A stretch of DNA of 64,000 nt. Origin: Spiribacter roseus (lineage in GTDB: Bacteria; Pseudomonadota; Gammaproteobacteria; Nitrococcales; Nitrococcaceae). A program made the translations under genes and the position numbers. Under the pieces are notes generated by a model. It made no database searches, had not been told where the DNA came from, and saw nothing but the letters and a program-made list of their open reading frames with translations. Of this stretch, positions 61,532-64,000 are shown one piece after another. Location of the stretch: the NCBI RefSeq assembly GCF_002813635.1, contig NZ_CP016382.1, forward strand, positions 1,426,001-1,490,000. The letters are read 5' to 3'. How positions within the stretch are numbered: the first letter of the stretch is position 1; each line of letters begins with the position of its first letter.

Positions 61532-61543
61532 CCCGGCGCCGGG
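61532..61543. repeat. 12-base perfect palindrome upstream of leuS
   Basis: CCCGGCGCCGGG lies in the 44-base gap between the ybeL-like gene and leuS, just upstream of the possible leuS -10. It could be an operator or be due to base composition. Confidence 0.3.
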
Positions 61544-61560
61544 CGTGATTGCACCTGCCG

Positions 61561-62088
61561 TCAGCCCGTCGTCTGGCGCGCGGCCCGCTCGAAACGGCTG
61601 CCGTGGCACTTGGGACACGGCGGGATATGACCAGTGCGCTTGAAGTGCAGGACCTCGCCACAGTCACGGCAGACCAGGGTGCCCGGACCGGTGACCTCGC
61701 CGGTGTGATAGCGGGCCGCCGCCTGAAGCTGCCGATTCAGGGCCTGCCACTGCAGCCGGGTCTGATCGGCCACCGACGAAAAGCGATCCCAGATCCAGTT
61801 CTCCACCAGCTGCAGGTCCATATGCAGCCAGTCGGCGTAGGTGCCCCGGGCCCTGCCGACGTACTCGGCGGCGTCCTCAAGGTCGCGCTGCAGCCACTCG
61901 GCCACGCGGTCGGCCTCCTCCCGGGTCAGTTCGCCCAGGGCCACACTGCGCTCGCGGGCGGCGTCCAGCGCCTCGTGAAAGCCTTTTTCCACGGCGTCGC
62001 CGGTGCTCTCCAGGCGCTCGCGAACACGCTCAAGCATGCGCTCATAACCGTGGACTTCGTGATCCCGCGGTTGCTCGTTGTCAGTCAT
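61561..62088 (-). CDS. Zinc-ribbon-containing protein (DUF1451, YbeL family)
   Basis: A 175-residue protein from the ATG at 62088 (MTDNEQPRDHEVHGYERML). The first two thirds are charged and helical, suggesting a coiled coil; the C-terminus holds a zinc ribbon with CRDCGEVLHF and CPKCHGSRF. E. coli YbeL, also upstream of leuS, is the nearest known relative. Its function is unknown. Confidence 0.88.
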   Translation of the reverse strand: MTDNEQPRDHEVHGYERMLERVRERLESTGDAVEKGFHEALDAARERSVALGELTREEADRVAEWLQRDLEDAAEYVGRARGTYADWLHMDLQLVENWIWDRFSSVADQTRLQWQALNRQLQAAARYHTGEVTGPGTLVCRDCGEVLHFKRTGHIPPCPKCHGSRFERAARQTTG

Positions 62089-62130
62089 TGCCCTCACTCC
62101 TCGGTGGCGTTCTGCGTGCAGTCTAACGGC

Positions 62131-62150
62131 TTCGCCGGGGTAACGGCGAA
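62131..62150. repeat. Hairpin between lnt and the ybeL-like gene
   Basis: TTCGCCG (62131-62137) and CGGCGAA (62144-62150) form a perfect seven-base stem with a six-base loop just after the lnt stop on the minus strand. There is no T-run, so at most it is a weak terminator or RNA-stability element. Confidence 0.4.
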
Positions 62151-62154
62151 TCAC

Positions 62155-64000
<1,846 letters not shown>

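Noticed and set aside
61532-61543. CCCGGCGCCGGG as a transcription-factor operator
   Set aside because: A 12-base palindrome made only of G and C is not rare at this base composition; I list it as a repeat but do not claim a regulator.

Overview
The window is a continuous, very compact stretch of gammaproteobacterial housekeeping chromosome, high in G+C, with 71 protein-coding genes (two cut by the window ends: hisG at the left, corC at the right) and two tRNA genes. I see no insertion sequence, prophage, CRISPR array, rRNA or resistance/defence island, and no gene-free stretch longer than about 140 bases. Neighbour sets (mla-ibaG-murA-hisG, lptCAB-rpoN-hpf-ptsN-rapZ, hemA-prfA / TPR-lolB-ispE-tRNA-prs-rplY-pth-ychF, mreBCD-mrdA-rodA-mltB-rlpA-dacC-ybeD-lipB, amgK-murU / lptD-surA-pdxA-rsmA-apaH, rng-yhdP-nitrilase) match the classic Gammaproteobacteria order. 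They look closest to Pseudomonas-type arrangements, with several members lost. Strong G/C bias, acidic proteins (for example the Glu/Asp-rich tail of bL25) and extreme compaction suggest a streamlined halophilic lineage such as Ectothiorhodospiraceae. That placement is an inference.

Layout. 1-4483 (-): hisG, murA, ibaG and a phospholipid-transport mlaFEDB operon without mlaC. 4598-14098 (+): CaCA antiporter, kdsD (no kdsC after it), lptCAB, rpoN, hpf, then a regulatory PTS set (ptsN, a kinase-core-only hprK, rapZ, a mannose-type EIIA, HPr) and mgtE. 14105-20672 (-): tRNA-Met, ychF, pth, rplY, prs, tRNA-Gln, ispE, lolB, TPR lipoprotein. 20745-23104 (+): hemA-prfA. 23120-24702 (-): dksA, DAHP synthase. 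24839-26704 (+): Trm112-like gene, prmC, moeB. 26692-30769 (-): hslO and gatCAB. 30887-40061 (+): the cell-shape/cell-wall elongation operon mreBCD-mrdA-rodA-mltB-rlpA-dacC, then ybeD-lipB. 40048-41705 (-): murU-amgK peptidoglycan recycling. 41801-47887 (+): lptD-surA-pdxA-rsmA-apaH. 47907-64000 (-): one 16-kb co-oriented series corC, lnt, ybeL-like, leuS, lptE, holA, proA, nadD, rsfS, rlmH, maf, rng, yhdP, nitrilase.

The common theme is the cell envelope: LPS transport (LptA, B, C, D, E), outer-membrane lipid homeostasis (Mla, YhdP), lipoprotein processing (Lnt, LolB), the elongasome and peptidoglycan recycling, interleaved with translation genes. Most adjacent genes are joined by ATGA/GTGA/TGATG overlaps, and convergent gene pairs overlap or nearly touch without recognisable terminators.

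The points most worth a second look are a Trm112-like gene translationally coupled to prmC, mreC beginning at a rare ATT codon, ispE borrowing its stop codon from the first ten bases of tRNA-Gln, a kinase-core HprK lacking two usually conserved residues in an otherwise complete regulatory PTS cluster, and the missing members (mlaC, kdsC, apaG, lipA) of otherwise conserved gene sets.
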